Positions 39,620-50,539 of a stretch of 64,000 nt of DNA are shown here, piece by piece (positions within the stretch are counted from its first letter, which is position 1; every line of letters begins with the position of its first letter). The DNA lies in NCBI RefSeq assembly GCF_000192795.1, contig NW_007360628.1:1-64000 (forward strand). The letters run 5' to 3'. The DNA is from Vavraia culicis subsp. floridensis. Its lineage: Eukaryota > Microsporidia > Pleistophoridae. Made by a program: the position numbers and the translations under genes. The notes under the pieces were generated by a model, which did no database searches, was not told the origin of the DNA, and worked only from the letters and a program-made list of their open reading frames with translations.

Positions 39620-40479
39620 ATGCGAGTTATATTGATTAATATGGCGAAGAAGTTGTTTTAACTATGGGCGTAGCCACAGAATGATAGTCTTAAAGAGCCT
39701 TCTAAATATTTTTGGTTGATCAAACAGAACGACTGGTCCTTAATTCACGTAAATTGCAGAATTATCATGTAAATTGAATAATTTGTTGTGTTGAAGAGCC
39801 GTGCACGCTTTTTGAGAACCTGCTTAATTGAGAGGATTCGCATTCTACGCCAACTAAACAGGCTCACCCCAAACTGCTAGTAGGTCTCTGAAAGTATTTG
39901 TTAGACCAGCGGCCACGTAATTTAAACGATGCCTGTACAACAATTCTCATCACTTATTTGTATACTAAGGCACGCTGCTCCATTTTTGGCAGCAGAATTC
40001 GTCAATCTCGTAGGCAAGTGTATTCGATATTTTCATATCAAAGGCGCATTAAATGTAATTTGGTAGTGCTGATACCATTCAGTCTTTATCAATTGATACG
40101 GCACTGCATTCATTGTTGCACACGTATACATCATAAATGAGGTGAAATACAGCATTCTACGTGTTTTATGCCTGTATAACAACACCATTTACGTTAATAA
40201 CAGTTTTTAGAGCTTTTAACGCCAATCCTTTTGATGAGCACGCATTTGCCTGTTTAATTGAACAGGAACTGATCCGGTTTATTTGTCGTGTGCCTGCTGT
40301 TTTATTACCAAGGAAAAATCGCGGGTGAACAGATCCGTCCGCGCAGGATTTGCAGAAATACCATTTACAGTTCGGAAATAGGAAACATACGGGCCGGGCA
40401 AAGTTGTGCCTCAGAGACTCTTTATGGTGAAGACAGGCGTGTAAAGTACTAAAACTATTCCTTTATTGATGACATTCTA
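39620..40479. other. Convergent intergenic stretch
   Basis: About 860 bases between the 3' ends of RET2 and the large repeat protein. AATAAA follows the RET2 stop within one codon. Nothing else found. Confidence 0.5.
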
Positions 40480-43400
40480 TCAGCTCATCATTTTCTCCCC
40501 AAAATCATCGGATCCGTCTTTAACCTCAACAATGTTCCGGCTTTTTGTCTCTCTCTTGACTTTTTCTTGTCCTGTCCTGAGCGTATCTGCAGCACTCTGC
40601 AAGCTCGGCTGAAACTCGTTGATGACAACCATGGGCTCAGCATCCCTGTGGCCATTGCTATCGTTTTCTTTCTCTTCTTCATCGTTGTCGCTGAAAACTT
40701 GTGGCTGCATAACCTTGTGCTTCTTCTTCCCCTTGTGGTGCTTACGCTTCGTCCTTTCATTCTTGTCTTTGTTATCGTTTTCATCGTTTTTCCTACCGCT
40801 GCTTTCACCAGGTGTGAACAGATCGAAGAAACCCTCATCGTGTACAGGACTATCCATCATTTTGCTGTCTTTCTTCGCTTTCCTGCTCTTCCTCATCTTC
40901 GTGCCCCTGTGTCTTAGCTTTTGATGTGAGTGCCTGCCTGAGCTAGTCGGCATGGTCGTTGTGCTCACTGTGACTCTCTGATTCTCGGCCGGTTGTCCAG
41001 GTGTTACCACTATGGACGGTGTTGTTTCCATTGCCGGTGCTTCTGCAGGTGTGCTCGTAGATGGGACCTTCGTGAATGCAAGCTTTTCTCCGAGATCGGA
41101 TACTTCGGACTTCTCGTTCATCGTATTCCTATCGTCTCTTTGATCTTCCATGCCATTTTTGCCGCTTTTTCCACTGTCATGAGTCTGTCCGATGCTTCCA
41201 CCCATGTTGTCAAATCCCTTTTCCTTCATGTCTCTGATTCCGTTTACCTCATCGATCAGTTTGTCCATTCCGTCCATCTCATCCTTGAGCTCCTTAAATT
41301 TTATGATTGGTACTACTTGTTTGCTCTTCGGCTTGCTCTTCTTGTTTCCCTGATTGTAGACGGGTGGTTCTCTGAAAATCGGCGTTGACTCGGTGTAATT
41401 GGCTGAGATTTTGTCCTTGTTGGACGGCATATCCTTCTTTTTGCTAGGAGCTGATGGCTTTGCAACACCGGAACGTCCCGATGAATATGAAGCATCAGAT
41501 TCGTTACCTCTCATCGATGTGTCTTTTTCTGTGCCATTGTTCCTGGTACTATTCTCCGGTTTGATTATTCCGCCATCGGTCATCAACATCTCTGCATTCC
41601 CAGACATACCTCCTGTGACATCAGTCTGGCCAGTTTTTGATTTAGGGTTGCCGTGCCTCTCCTTGTCGTCATCCTTATTCTTGCCATCGATGCTGCTAAA
41701 CAACTCGTAACTGTTGAGGAAAGGCTTCTTTTCTTCTTTTTTCTTTTTCTTGTGTGCCTGTTCCTGCGGAGTGTCCTTGAGCAAGTTTTTGTCTGAGGAT
41801 GGTGATGGTCGATCTCGGCCGTTTTCTAGAATTGAAAAATTGAGAAGGTCTTGCCCGGATGATCCATCACGGCTATTCTGAGATGAGGTAGAACGATTCA
41901 TTGAGTCTGAACCAGGCATGCTTCCCATTCTGCTGTCAGTGCTGGGCATGCTTCCCATTCTGCTATCAGTGCTAGGCATGCTTCCCATTCTGCTGTCAGT
42001 GCTGGGCATGCTTCCCATTCTGCTGTCAGTGCTGGGCATGCTTCCCATGCTGTTGTCTGAACCAGGCATGCTTCCCATTCTGCTGTCAGTACTGGGCATG
42101 CTTCCCATTCTGCTATCAGTACTGGGCATGCTTCCCATTCTGTTGTCTGAACCAGGCATGCTTCCCATTCTGCTGTCAGTGCCAGGCATGCTTCCCATGC
42201 TGTTGTCAGTACTGGGCATGCTTCCCATTCTGCTATCAGTGCCAGGCATGCTTCCCATGCTGTTGTCAGTACTGGGCATGCTTCCCATTCTGCTATCAGT
42301 GCCAGGCATGCTTCCCATGCTGTTGTCTGAACCAGGCATGCTTCCCATGCTGTTGTCAGTACTGGGCATGCTTCCCATTCTGCTATCAGTGCTGGGCATG
42401 CTTCCCATGCTGGTGTTGTGAGAATTATTACTTGGCATACTCTTTGTGTCATCACCTCCGCTGAGAGAACCAGAACCAGAACCAGGCATTTCCTGTCCCT
42501 TTTCACCACCGGTGCTACCGATCGCAACGAATATAGCTTGTCTAACTATTTTGTCCACCATTGGTTCATTATCAGATCGTTTTTTATCTTTTCGTTTTGC
42601 GGCATCTTTCATCATAGGCTTCTTAGAATTGTCCATTGCCTTATCATTCCTTCTATTGGATTCAGAAATGCTCATCTCAGAAACTCCGAAAGGCGATGGT
42701 AAGACGCTCTTGTCTTTCTTCTTCTTATCGTCCTTGTCTTTGTCATCCTTGCCCAGAATGCTCATTTCAGAAACTCCGAAAGGCGATGGTAAGACGCTCT
42801 TGTCTTTCTTCTTCTTATCGTCCTTGTCTTTGTCATCCTTGCCCAGAATGCTCATTTCAGAAACTCCGAAAGGCGATGGTAAGACGCTCTTGTCTTTCTT
42901 CTTCTTGTCGTCCTTGTCTTTGTCATCCTTGCCCAGAATGCTCATCTCAGAAACTCCGAAAGGCGATGGTAAGACGCTCTTGTCTTTCTTCTTCTTGTCG
43001 TCCTTGTCTTTGTCTTTCTTATTATCAGAGATGTTAGTGCTGGTAATTCTTAAGATTGATGATACCATATTATCGTTACTTGCATTCTTATCTCCCTTGT
43101 TCGAGAGATTTGTACCTGGCATGCTAGGTGTACTACTCACTGGCGAAAGCATCGCGTTCTTATTGTCTTTTTTCTTCCTATCCTCGTTTCTATTTCCACC
43201 TAGGATGCTCAATTCCGAAATTTCGAACGGTAATGGCGTCATACCTTCTTTCTTTTTCTTCTCTTTGTCCTTTTTGTCTTTATCATCTTTTCCTCTCGTC
43301 ATGGGAGCATCTCTAAGCATTGATGGATCTGCGCCTTCATCTTCTTTCTTTTTGTCTTTTCCATCTTTGTTTGAAACGCTTGTTCCCGATGAGTTACCGT

Positions 43401-44340
43401 AAGACGATCCCATTGAATCGTTCTTTTTACCATTTTCACCAGAGGCGCTCGGATCAACAGGAGACAAGTTGTTCTTACTTCTTTCGTCTCCGCCCGATAC
43501 GCTCATACCGACCACGTTGTTCATTCCCGCTGTTCTTTCAGTATCATTCGTGCCCGGTACACCCAGCTGCTCACCAACATTTTCACCAAAAATGGATTCA
43601 CCCGGTCTCCTCAATCCCAAGTTGTAGCGACCAGGCAGTGTGATGAGACTGGGCGGTACATACCGCGACCTGACATAAGATTTGCTGTCATCCTCATTGC
43701 TATTGGTCGTGCTTTCTTCCCTGTTTTCATCTTTTATCTTGTTCAGCATGCCCATGAACATTGTAAGGTTGAACATCGGGTCCCGTGCAAGCGAATTCAG
43801 CATTTCCTCAGATTCCCTCGTCATTTGACCGCTGTTGTCATCCATCGGTGGATCCATTGGACTGCTGTATGCGTTGTTGAACTGGGGTGGTACGCCTGCT
43901 CCGTATGGATCAGAAGATGGCAACGCGTTCGTGCTCGAGTACGGGTAGGAGTCGTTCAATGATGCATTGGTCTGCGGCGTACCGTACAGGCTGCTGTACA
44001 TGTCGTACGGTCTTCCATACAGGCTGTCGTACAATCTGTTCGCACCGTCCGTGTTGCCCATGTTCATATTGTCCCTGTGCTCTGTACTGTCGTTGTAATC
44101 CTTTTCCGCATCTTTCCTGTCGCCATCCTTCCACTGTTTCTCATCTTTTACCTTTTCTGCATCTTTCTCCCTCTCCTCCTTCCTCTTTCTCTCCTCTTCA
44201 AGCTCGTCCAGCATGGCACTCCTCTTCATCTCCACGACCGGGTTGTATACCGCTCGCTTGTGCACAAATACGTAGAGCACAAGCAGGAGAACGATGACGG
44301 CGATACCGTAGAACGTGTAAATATGTGCGCTCTTCTTCAT
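40480..44340 (-). CDS. Large repeat-rich membrane-anchored protein (1286 residues)
   Basis: One N-terminal membrane segment (residues ~9-28, YTFYGIAVIVLLLVLYVFVHK) is followed by 1250 residues of low-complexity, Lys/Asp/Ser/Gly-rich sequence with no recognised domain. An acidic-basic coiled region (~40-75) leads to a Tyr-rich stretch with SLYG repeats (~100-125). Four copies of a 30-residue repeat (MSILGKDDKDKDDKKKKDKSVLPSPFGVSE) cover ~438-560. Seventeen copies of a 10-residue repeat, MGSMP(S/G)(T/S)D(S/N)(R/S), cover ~640-810. The tail is rich in K and R (SRKAKKDSKMM; RTKRKHHKGKKKHK). No CCC precedes the ATG. Microsporidian spore-wall and polar-tube proteins can be repetitive and charged, but I see no specific match, so no function is assigned. 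Confidence 0.8.
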   Translation of the reverse strand: MKKSAHIYTFYGIAVIVLLLVLYVFVHKRAVYNPVVEMKRSAMLDELEEERKRKEEREKDAEKVKDEKQWKDGDRKDAEKDYNDSTEHRDNMNMGNTDGANRLYDSLYGRPYDMYSSLYGTPQTNASLNDSYPYSSTNALPSSDPYGAGVPPQFNNAYSSPMDPPMDDNSGQMTRESEEMLNSLARDPMFNLTMFMGMLNKIKDENREESTTNSNEDDSKSYVRSRYVPPSLITLPGRYNLGLRRPGESIFGENVGEQLGVPGTNDTERTAGMNNVVGMSVSGGDERSKNNLSPVDPSASGENGKKNDSMGSSYGNSSGTSVSNKDGKDKKKEDEGADPSMLRDAPMTRGKDDKDKKDKEKKKKEGMTPLPFEISELSILGGNRNEDRKKKDNKNAMLSPVSSTPSMPGTNLSNKGDKNASNDNMVSSILRITSTNISDNKKDKDKDDKKKKDKSVLPSPFGVSEMSILGKDDKDKDDKKKKDKSVLPSPFGVSEMSILGKDDKDKDDKKKKDKSVLPSPFGVSEMSILGKDDKDKDDKKKKDKSVLPSPFGVSEMSISESNRRNDKAMDNSKKPMMKDAAKRKDKKRSDNEPMVDKIVRQAIFVAIGSTGGEKGQEMPGSGSGSLSGGDDTKSMPSNNSHNTSMGSMPSTDSRMGSMPSTDNSMGSMPGSDNSMGSMPGTDSRMGSMPSTDNSMGSMPGTDSRMGSMPSTDNSMGSMPGTDSRMGSMPGSDNRMGSMPSTDSRMGSMPSTDSRMGSMPGSDNSMGSMPSTDSRMGSMPSTDSRMGSMPSTDSRMGSMPSTDSRMGSMPGSDSMNRSTSSQNSRDGSSGQDLLNFSILENGRDRPSPSSDKNLLKDTPQEQAHKKKKKEEKKPFLNSYELFSSIDGKNKDDDKERHGNPKSKTGQTDVTGGMSGNAEMLMTDGGIIKPENSTRNNGTEKDTSMRGNESDASYSSGRSGVAKPSAPSKKKDMPSNKDKISANYTESTPIFREPPVYNQGNKKSKPKSKQVVPIIKFKELKDEMDGMDKLIDEVNGIRDMKEKGFDNMGGSIGQTHDSGKSGKNGMEDQRDDRNTMNEKSEVSDLGEKLAFTKVPSTSTPAEAPAMETTPSIVVTPGQPAENQRVTVSTTTMPTSSGRHSHQKLRHRGTKMRKSRKAKKDSKMMDSPVHDEGFFDLFTPGESSGRKNDENDNKDKNERTKRKHHKGKKKHKVMQPQVFSDNDEEEKENDSNGHRDAEPMVVINEFQPSLQSAADTLRTGQEKVKRETKSRNIVEVKDGSDDFGEKMMS
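41908..42417. repeat. Seventeen copies of a 30-bp coding repeat
   Basis: On the minus strand each unit encodes a ten-residue MGSMPxxDxx module. Variants S/G, T/S and SR/NS/NR are mixed in a block pattern. The repeat is open in several frames on both strands, which produces long spurious frames of hydrophobic repeats. Confidence 0.97.
42664..43023. repeat. Four copies of a 90-bp coding repeat
   Basis: Units start near 42664, 42754, 42844 and 42934 and encode a 30-residue module with a MSILG core and a DDKDKDDKKKKDKSVLPSPFGVSE tail. The copies are nearly identical at the DNA level, with synonymous changes in few codons, indicating recent duplication or conversion. A diverged fifth and sixth MSILG core occurs at ~43190-43230. 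Confidence 0.95.
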
Positions 44341-46384
44341 TGTTTTGTTATGTTTGTGCCGCTTTTATAGATGATGAGATGTTTTGTGTTTGGTGTTTTA
44401 CGTGATTTGTTTCACGTGCGATGGTGCGTGATGTGTTGACAGACGAATAAAGTGCTGTGGATAAGAGGCAGCAACGATATGAGGGATGATGGATGGATGT
44501 CTGTTGTTTTTTAAGACGATTGGTGCTCATCTGTCGATGTGCATGGGTGGACCGGGCTAGTACAAACCTGTCCATGGGAACGATATGCTTGCAGATGGTA
44601 GAGGTGATTGGTGTAAGACAAGAACGGGCCATATCACTTGATGGGATACGCAGGGATGTGAATGAGATAACAAAATTTTGATGATTTCGCAGAGAACGGC
44701 ACGATAGAACAGCAGAGACGAGTGATTGGCAGGAACGGGTGATTAAGGCACTGCTGGGATCGTAAATGAACCGTAAATCAAATCGCATAGTACAAACAAA
44801 CCGTAACAATGCACCGATACGTTTGGAGACTGAACGATGAGGAGTTGAAAGGGAACAGAACATGAGACCTTCCAAAACGTTTGCATGTGTCCGTGAAAAG
44901 CGCACCTCAAGTGTTATTTCATTTAATACCGGCATGAGCACTCAAAAGCATCAACAACACGCGATTACATTTTACGTGTTGTGTTCCCGCTGTTTCAGAC
45001 CGCTGTTTTCTGTGCAAATCAGCACACGGTTTTTGTTCTGATTCGCAAATTAAATGGCAGTCTTCCTGTTCGATTGCTAGATGTGAAACATTAAAGATTT
45101 TTTGTTTGTTTCACAAGCCATGGTTTAATTTGCACGTTCCAGAACAGCTAAAACTGCAATGTACGCGTACAACGCGCTCCGCATCAAGTCCTTCAAAAGC
45201 GGATTGCGATCCATGCAGCAAGGATCCGCCCGATTGCACGTTAATTGAGCAGTTGAGCCCAAAAGTACGGCCGCACCGTCCTAAGCCACAAAATTGAAAG
45301 ATGGGGCAACCTGTAACTGTGGCATATTGGAATAGCCTTGTTTCAGAGTTTGCACGCCTTCAGCTGAGGTGATAAGTAAATTTAATTCCGTTTTTTTGCG
45401 TAGCCTTGGCAACTCGGTTCGTTCAAATCATAGAACACCTGCCTAGCATTAATCTCACAGTTCGTTCCGTTATAGCACGTTCGTCTAGAATGGTCAGTCA
45501 CCATCACCATTTTTGCATTCGCTGTATCACGTCAATTGTTCTGAGCCGTTTATGGAACTGTCTCTGATTCTGTGGTTATTACGACCGTAGTGCATTTTAT
45601 CTTTGTTCGGTGGTCAAAACGCGACCATAAGACGTACCGATCATAAAGGAGCCTAATTTTACAGCAGGTCCTGGTACGTCCTGTCTGTGTTTTACCACGA
45701 ATGCAGTACGCTCCCTTTCAACAAAACAAAAAGAATAATATTTTGATAGCCGGTCTGATAAGGTGTTGCCGAAATTGTGACGCAGTAAGAGGGCGCATTT
45801 ATTCGATCAAAACGGTATGATGTGGTGAGGTATACTTGATGTGTTTGTACGCTTGTTATTTAATCATTCAGGTGTAACTAACGTTGAAGGAAGGCATCGT
45901 ATTTTTCCTGAAATACGATTTGTAGCTCAACAACCAAATATTAAAAGCTTTGACAATCGATTATCCTTCCTTACCACCAGAAACGGCATCTATCGGTTTA
46001 CCGGCACTCTTCACAGGCAATAAACCTTTGTGCTGTACCTGTCCGTGCGTAAGGCTGTAGCAAAAGAGTCACCACTTGATAGTGCCCACATCCATGTGCT
46101 CTACCAAACTGCAGAACTCATGCAGATGCGCTCTTAGGTGCTTTGCAGCACGTAATTGCCCGAAAATGTACAAAACGGCCAAAAAAATATGCAGAGGAAA
46201 CGGACAGACATGGACCTGGCTCAAGCTAAAAAGTTTATCGCACCATAAACTAACAAATCACGAGAAACCCTGCAAAAACTGAACAAACTATAAATTCTCG
46301 TTTTATCTAAAACCTGTTTAAAACCACACCCCCAGCCACCACTGTGTCATACGAACATCAATTACACACATCAGATCACCGCCA
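44341..46384. other. 2-kb intergenic stretch
   Basis: Large gap upstream of the repeat protein. Short frames of 60-197 codons overlap on both strands without CCC-ATG signals or domains. Nothing supported. Confidence 0.5.
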
Positions 46385-46750
46385 CTACCCTTTCTCTCTC
46401 CTGAATGCAAGCTGAAAACCAATGTACAGAAAAAGGAGTATCAAAAAGATCTCGAGCCCCCTTCGGCTCCACATGCGCGCCTTTCTCTTTTTCACACGGT
46501 CCCTGATCGTACACACGGCATCCGGTCGCGCCGGAACACGCCCATCAACCTCCCTGTCCAAATCCAGCGGCAGATCAACGTACAACGGAATATACTCCGT
46601 CATCCGCTGCATGCAAACAGGGCAGCATGAGCTGGTGCTTGACCACTGGTAAATGCATGGCCAGCAAAACACGTGTCCACATGTCAGAGACACCGGTTCG
46701 TACAAAACGTTGAGACAAACACGGCACTCTAAATATCGGTTGCCTGCCAT
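46385..46750 (-). CDS. RNF5/RMA1-like ER membrane E3 ubiquitin ligase
   Basis: A 121-residue protein from the ATG right after CCCC (46752-46755). A C3HC4 RING lies at ~9-50: 'CRVCLNVLYEPVSLTCGHVFCWPCIYQWSSTSSCCPVC', with the RNF5-like 'GHvFCWpClyqW' segment. A linker follows, then a single C-terminal membrane segment (~98-115, GLEIFLILLFLYIGFQLAF). This is the layout of RNF5/RNF185/RMA1, ER-anchored ligases in ER-associated degradation. The second membrane span seen in RNF5 is not visible. The frame on the opposite strand is a shadow. Confidence 0.9.
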   Translation of the reverse strand: MAGNRYLECRVCLNVLYEPVSLTCGHVFCWPCIYQWSSTSSCCPVCMQRMTEYIPLYVDLPLDLDREVDGRVPARPDAVCTIRDRVKKRKARMWSRRGLEIFLILLFLYIGFQLAFRREKG

Positions 46751-47415
46751 AGGGGTCAGAGCCGTTCATTGCAAAAAAACTTGGTGGGGCAACGAACCGA
46801 AACACAGAATACGGAAATGTAAGCGGTGCGAAGCGGGAATTACCGGCACGATGTGTCACATCGTGCACAACTGCAGGGCACACACCGTGGCAGAACACTT
46901 GTTTGTGCGTGTGCACGGAAAACGAAGTGCTAAATAAAATGCAGGTATTCTGATGATTTTCAACCGTGGCTGCTTTGTGCTATCTCCGGCTCAAATCCTT
47001 CCATATCGGTAAAAATTCTTGACAAGGACACAAAGGAAGATACGAGTTGAGGCGAGAACTTCTCACAGCCGTAATGCGCGCAGGACCTGCCGCTTTCACA
47101 CGAATATTTTGACGTACCTGATAGATGAAACATCAAATAAGTCATCTGCGCAAATCTGCAGGATAGAGAAAGTATAGCACACATACCCGAACATCTAGTC
47201 ATTCTCGCTTGCACAACACATCGTGTTTATCTCCATGCAAGTTGAACACGCATTCCTACTCGTCCTTGTGATCGTGTCCATCCTATCGCCATGACATTTT
47301 TATCACAAATCAAACTCTATTTTCGATAATATCGGCCGACCACAGAGAAGAAGAACATGAAACACGGCACGTTATCGCACAATACGCATGCACGTATGGC
47401 ATCGTAGCGATTTGA

Positions 47416-47631
47416 TCGTGTGTGCTGGCGCATACTTTTGCGGTGAATTGTGAGCGCAAGCACCAGAAGATTAGAAAAGTGTATTCTTTGCACCTCCTTG
47501 AGGTGGCGAACAAACGAGCTGGCAGCAAAAGCACGAAGAAACAAAGGATTGCTGAAAAGGTGCTAAAAGCATTGCAAGTGGTGGATGAGTTTGCGGTGTT
47601 TCAAACGGAGAATTTCCATGCAGAAATATAA
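47416..47631 (+). other. Coding-like open frame lacking an ATG
   Basis: From the in-frame stop at 47413 to the TAA ending at 47631 there is a 71-codon frame with a Lys-rich, plausibly folded product (KHQKIRKVYSLHLLEVANKRAGSKSTKKQRIAEKVLKALQVVDEFAVFQTENF) and no ATG. It ends in a GC-wobble pattern like real genes here. It could be a second exon, a gene with a broken 5' end, or chance. A short ATG frame at 47388 reads up to the same place in another frame. I recognise no family. Confidence 0.3.
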
Positions 47632-49084
47632 ATTGCTGGTTTTAAGTTTCACATAACGTGATATAAACTGTAACGTACCGCTTGATGGCTTGCTGCTGGA
47701 CATGTGTGCTTTGGATACAAATTTTTTAATTTAGTCAAAAGCGCAGTGTTTCCTTTTCTGTTACCGGATATCGCGCCCGCTTTTTCATTCTGCCGTGTAG
47801 AACAACCGCGTGAACGAACATTTTGCTATGCTCTGCCCGTCTTGTGGTAGGCCTTAGCACGAGTAGCCTATTTGGTGAATGGGACCGGGCATGCTTGCTC
47901 CGTAATACGCACCTGTGCACAGTGCGTAGCAATCTGTTGTCGTTAAAGAGGCGTGTGCACCTATGCTAATGCCCCGTTAACGTGGTGCTTTAGGCGGATG
48001 CCACAACACGAGGGCATCTCTCCAGGATAATGGAAGGCCCTTGACTGCGTAAAACCACGAGTGAGCCGGTCATAGTAATGTGCCGTTATTAATCATCAAG
48101 TTAAACGGGGTAGACCGAATCACTGACCGGTACTGATCGTATTCTTGAGATCGTTCTGCTACATTTACAGTTTTTCTGGTGTACGGCATACTATTCGTTA
48201 CGAGTGTTGTTACGCCTCTTGATGCGATAAACACCCGACAGGGTGTGCATCTGGCAGATGGTTCGTGCAGTACTGCGAAACGTATAAGTGATGCCGTGAT
48301 CAAGTGGTTCCCGCCACATGTGCGTGATCAGGAACGTATTTAGTTAGCGGTGTGTTCTCGGACAGAGCATGCTAAAGCACTTCATTTGCTTTACCTCCAG
48401 CAAATGCCGCACGTATTCGAATAGGTCCCGTTTCGCACACGGATACGTCAGTGCTCGTAATCAGTTCATACCAAAATGCGCAATCATCTCACCAATCCTC
48501 TTAAATGTAAAATATTCAATTTAAGTGCTGTGTGTCGCATTTAATGAATGTTTGTACGTTTAAGAGAATTTATGATTATTTGTTGAGTAATTGCAATATT
48601 TTGCGGTGTTCTTGCAGTCAAAGGGCTCAGCAGTGCATTCGCACCACAGTTGGTGGTTTAATGCTTAAATGTATTTACGATCATCTGTAAGGAGCTTGCA
48701 GTGCGTGTAAGTTTCTTTTCTTGTCATCTTTCCATTTACATTTGAACGGGCAGCACTAAAACGGCATGTAGTGATTACAGGCGTGTTACAGCGGCAGATC
48801 TAGAGGTATTCAAAACATGCATTGGCACGTTGCTGCTGTGTACTTGCTAGAATTGTGCATTTAATGCTTCCTTTATGTCAGGAGCTGTTAATTTGTTGGT
48901 GGTTGCTCTTGAAAGAGCTTATTGTTGCGAATGTGCTATTCATATGTTCTGATGATTGCCATAGCATTTTTAGTTGCGTGGTAGACGCTGTTTTTACCAT
49001 AAATGGATGAGCAATTAAGGTACGAATAATTTAAAGAGAAGAACGAGCTCTATTCAATTGACAACCTATTTTTGTTCCTATTAA

Positions 49085-49210
49085 CTCCTCATCACCGTGT
49101 TCACTCCTCATCACCGTGCTGTTCACTCCTCATCACCGTTTTTACTCCTCATCACCATGCTGTTCACTCCTCATCACCGTGTTCACTTCTCATCACCGTG
49201 TTCACTCCAT
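49085..49210. repeat. Imperfect 18-21-bp tandem repeats upstream of the V-ATPase gene
   Basis: The motif CTCCTCATCACCRTG is repeated about seven times with spacers GTTCA or CTGTTCA. It is pyrimidine-rich and lies about 110-230 bases upstream of the ATG at 49319, in the presumed promoter. Confidence 0.9.
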
Positions 49211-49318
49211 AGCAGCACTCATCATTTATCATGCTCAATATTTCCTAAATTAATGTCTCCATTCCAAACATTTCGTTTCATCCCATTTTAAATACGAACC
49301 ACAACAAAACACGCGGAG

Positions 49319-50539
49319 ATGACAAACAACGAAAAAAACAATGCTCAGAACCTTTCAGCAGCACTCAAACCATGCAAAAAACGAAACGAATGCCGCAACG
49401 AGGTGCAGGACGTTCTATCACGCGATCTGCACAGCTCGGACAAGAAGATCAGGCTGAAAGCATTCTATGCGCTGTGTATAGACGCAACGGAGCGCATGCA
49501 CGACATTATTGAATATTTCATTCATGTTGGCGAGAAAATGGCACTGAGAGAGGTAAATTTCTGTTTGAGGTGCATGCGCTTGGTGCTCATGGAGAGATTG
49601 GAGCGAAGAAATGATGAGCAGCTCGAGATGGAGCAGCTGGAATATGCGTGTGAGAGCAGCTCTGAGAGTGTGCAGATGGACACGAGCACTGTGGACAGTT
49701 TGTGCACCTCTGAGTATGAAATTCGCGTGACAACAACCGCACGAAGAAGACGAGCACCAAAACCGAGCATAGACCGGTTCATTTCGTTCTCAGAGCGTGA
49801 GCACAGCTACGCACACGTAACGGAGAGAAGAATACGTTTCATAGAGAATGAGCGGGTGAGGCGCGTGCTCATAGATCTGATGGGCATACGAAATGCGCAA
49901 TACAACGCATCAATCATACTGTGGTACGTGTCATTCAGCAAAGAGACGGCCAAGCACTACGAGCAGATCATTCCGCACCTCCTGCATTTGCTCAAGAAGA
50001 GGGATTGCGAGAAAATGGTGAGAACAGCGTTTTTCATCATACGCAACCTGCTGAAGAACGGTTTCTTCTTCAGCCTGGTCACGTGCAACGACATAATCAA
50101 TGACTCTGCGAACATGAGGTACGAGGATGAAGAGCTCAAGATCACGATCGAACAGGTGGTACGTGTGCTCAAAGGTAGGCTCGTCAAGACAGGTTCATTC
50201 CAAAATTATCTCAAGGAACTGTTCAGTGGCAAGCTGGAGCAGACACCTTACCACTTCTCAGATGTGTTCTGGTCCATGAATGTAGGCTCGCTGGTGCAGT
50301 ACAAGATCGAGATAATTCGAGCACTCAAGAAATACTTGAAGAGCGGCTGCACACAGAGCAAGTGCGTGGCAGCGAATGACCTGTACCGGTTTGTAAAGAC
50401 ATGTCCTGAGGTTGTGCGGGTCGTCGAAAAGTTTGATCTAAAAGCGGAGCTCTTCAAGCTGTGTGAGAGTACAAACGATGATCTGAGGTTCTACGCATTG
50501 CAGAGCCTGAGCGTGTGCATCTTCCAGGAGTGGCACTGA
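49319..50539 (+). CDS. VMA13: V-type H+-ATPase subunit H (Vma13)
   Basis: A 406-residue all-helical protein. The C-terminal half carries the subunit-H signature: 'HFSDVFWSMNVGSLVQYKIEIIRALKKYL' matches 'HPFWhsekFWreN...l...~elik.L...L', and 'KCVAANDLYRFVKTCPEVVRVVEKFDLKAELFKLCESTNDDLRFYALQSLSVCIFQEW' matches 'avachDigefvr.yP.Gr.ii..lg.K..vM.Lm.h.~.eVR..AL.~vQk~m...w'. Subunit H bridges V1 and Vo and couples ATP hydrolysis to proton pumping in vacuoles. An insert with Ser/Thr and basic residues (~100-150) separates the N- and C-domains. No CCC lies near the ATG; the nearest is 36 bases away in a pyrimidine-rich leader. Yeast Vma13 has 478 residues. Confidence 0.85.
   Translation: MTNNEKNNAQNLSAALKPCKKRNECRNEVQDVLSRDLHSSDKKIRLKAFYALCIDATERMHDIIEYFIHVGEKMALREVNFCLRCMRLVLMERLERRNDEQLEMEQLEYACESSSESVQMDTSTVDSLCTSEYEIRVTTTARRRRAPKPSIDRFISFSEREHSYAHVTERRIRFIENERVRRVLIDLMGIRNAQYNASIILWYVSFSKETAKHYEQIIPHLLHLLKKRDCEKMVRTAFFIIRNLLKNGFFFSLVTCNDIINDSANMRYEDEELKITIEQVVRVLKGRLVKTGSFQNYLKELFSGKLEQTPYHFSDVFWSMNVGSLVQYKIEIIRALKKYLKSGCTQSKCVAANDLYRFVKTCPEVVRVVEKFDLKAELFKLCESTNDDLRFYALQSLSVCIFQEWH

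Larger units (their letters stand above)
46751..49318. other. 2.6-kb intergenic stretch
   Basis: Mostly without supported genes. A coding-like but ATG-less frame lies at 47416-47631 and is listed separately. A minus-strand frame from 47202 to 46960 (80 codons) has no CCC. Repeats precede the V-ATPase gene at 49085-49210. Confidence 0.45.

Noticed and set aside
41898..42527. Long frames encoding EWEACPVLTTAW or MLPILLSVLG repeats across the 30-base array
   Set aside because: They are shadows of the MGSMP repeat: a 30-base unit without stops stays open in several frames. The anchored minus-strand gene explains the region.
44348..44941. 197-codon minus-strand frame upstream of the repeat protein
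   Set aside because: The product is Ser/Thr/His-rich without any domain or signal and lies in the presumed promoter.
47341..47400. U6-like CACAGAGAAGA string
   Set aside because: Only the first ten bases match; the rest of the U6 core is missing.
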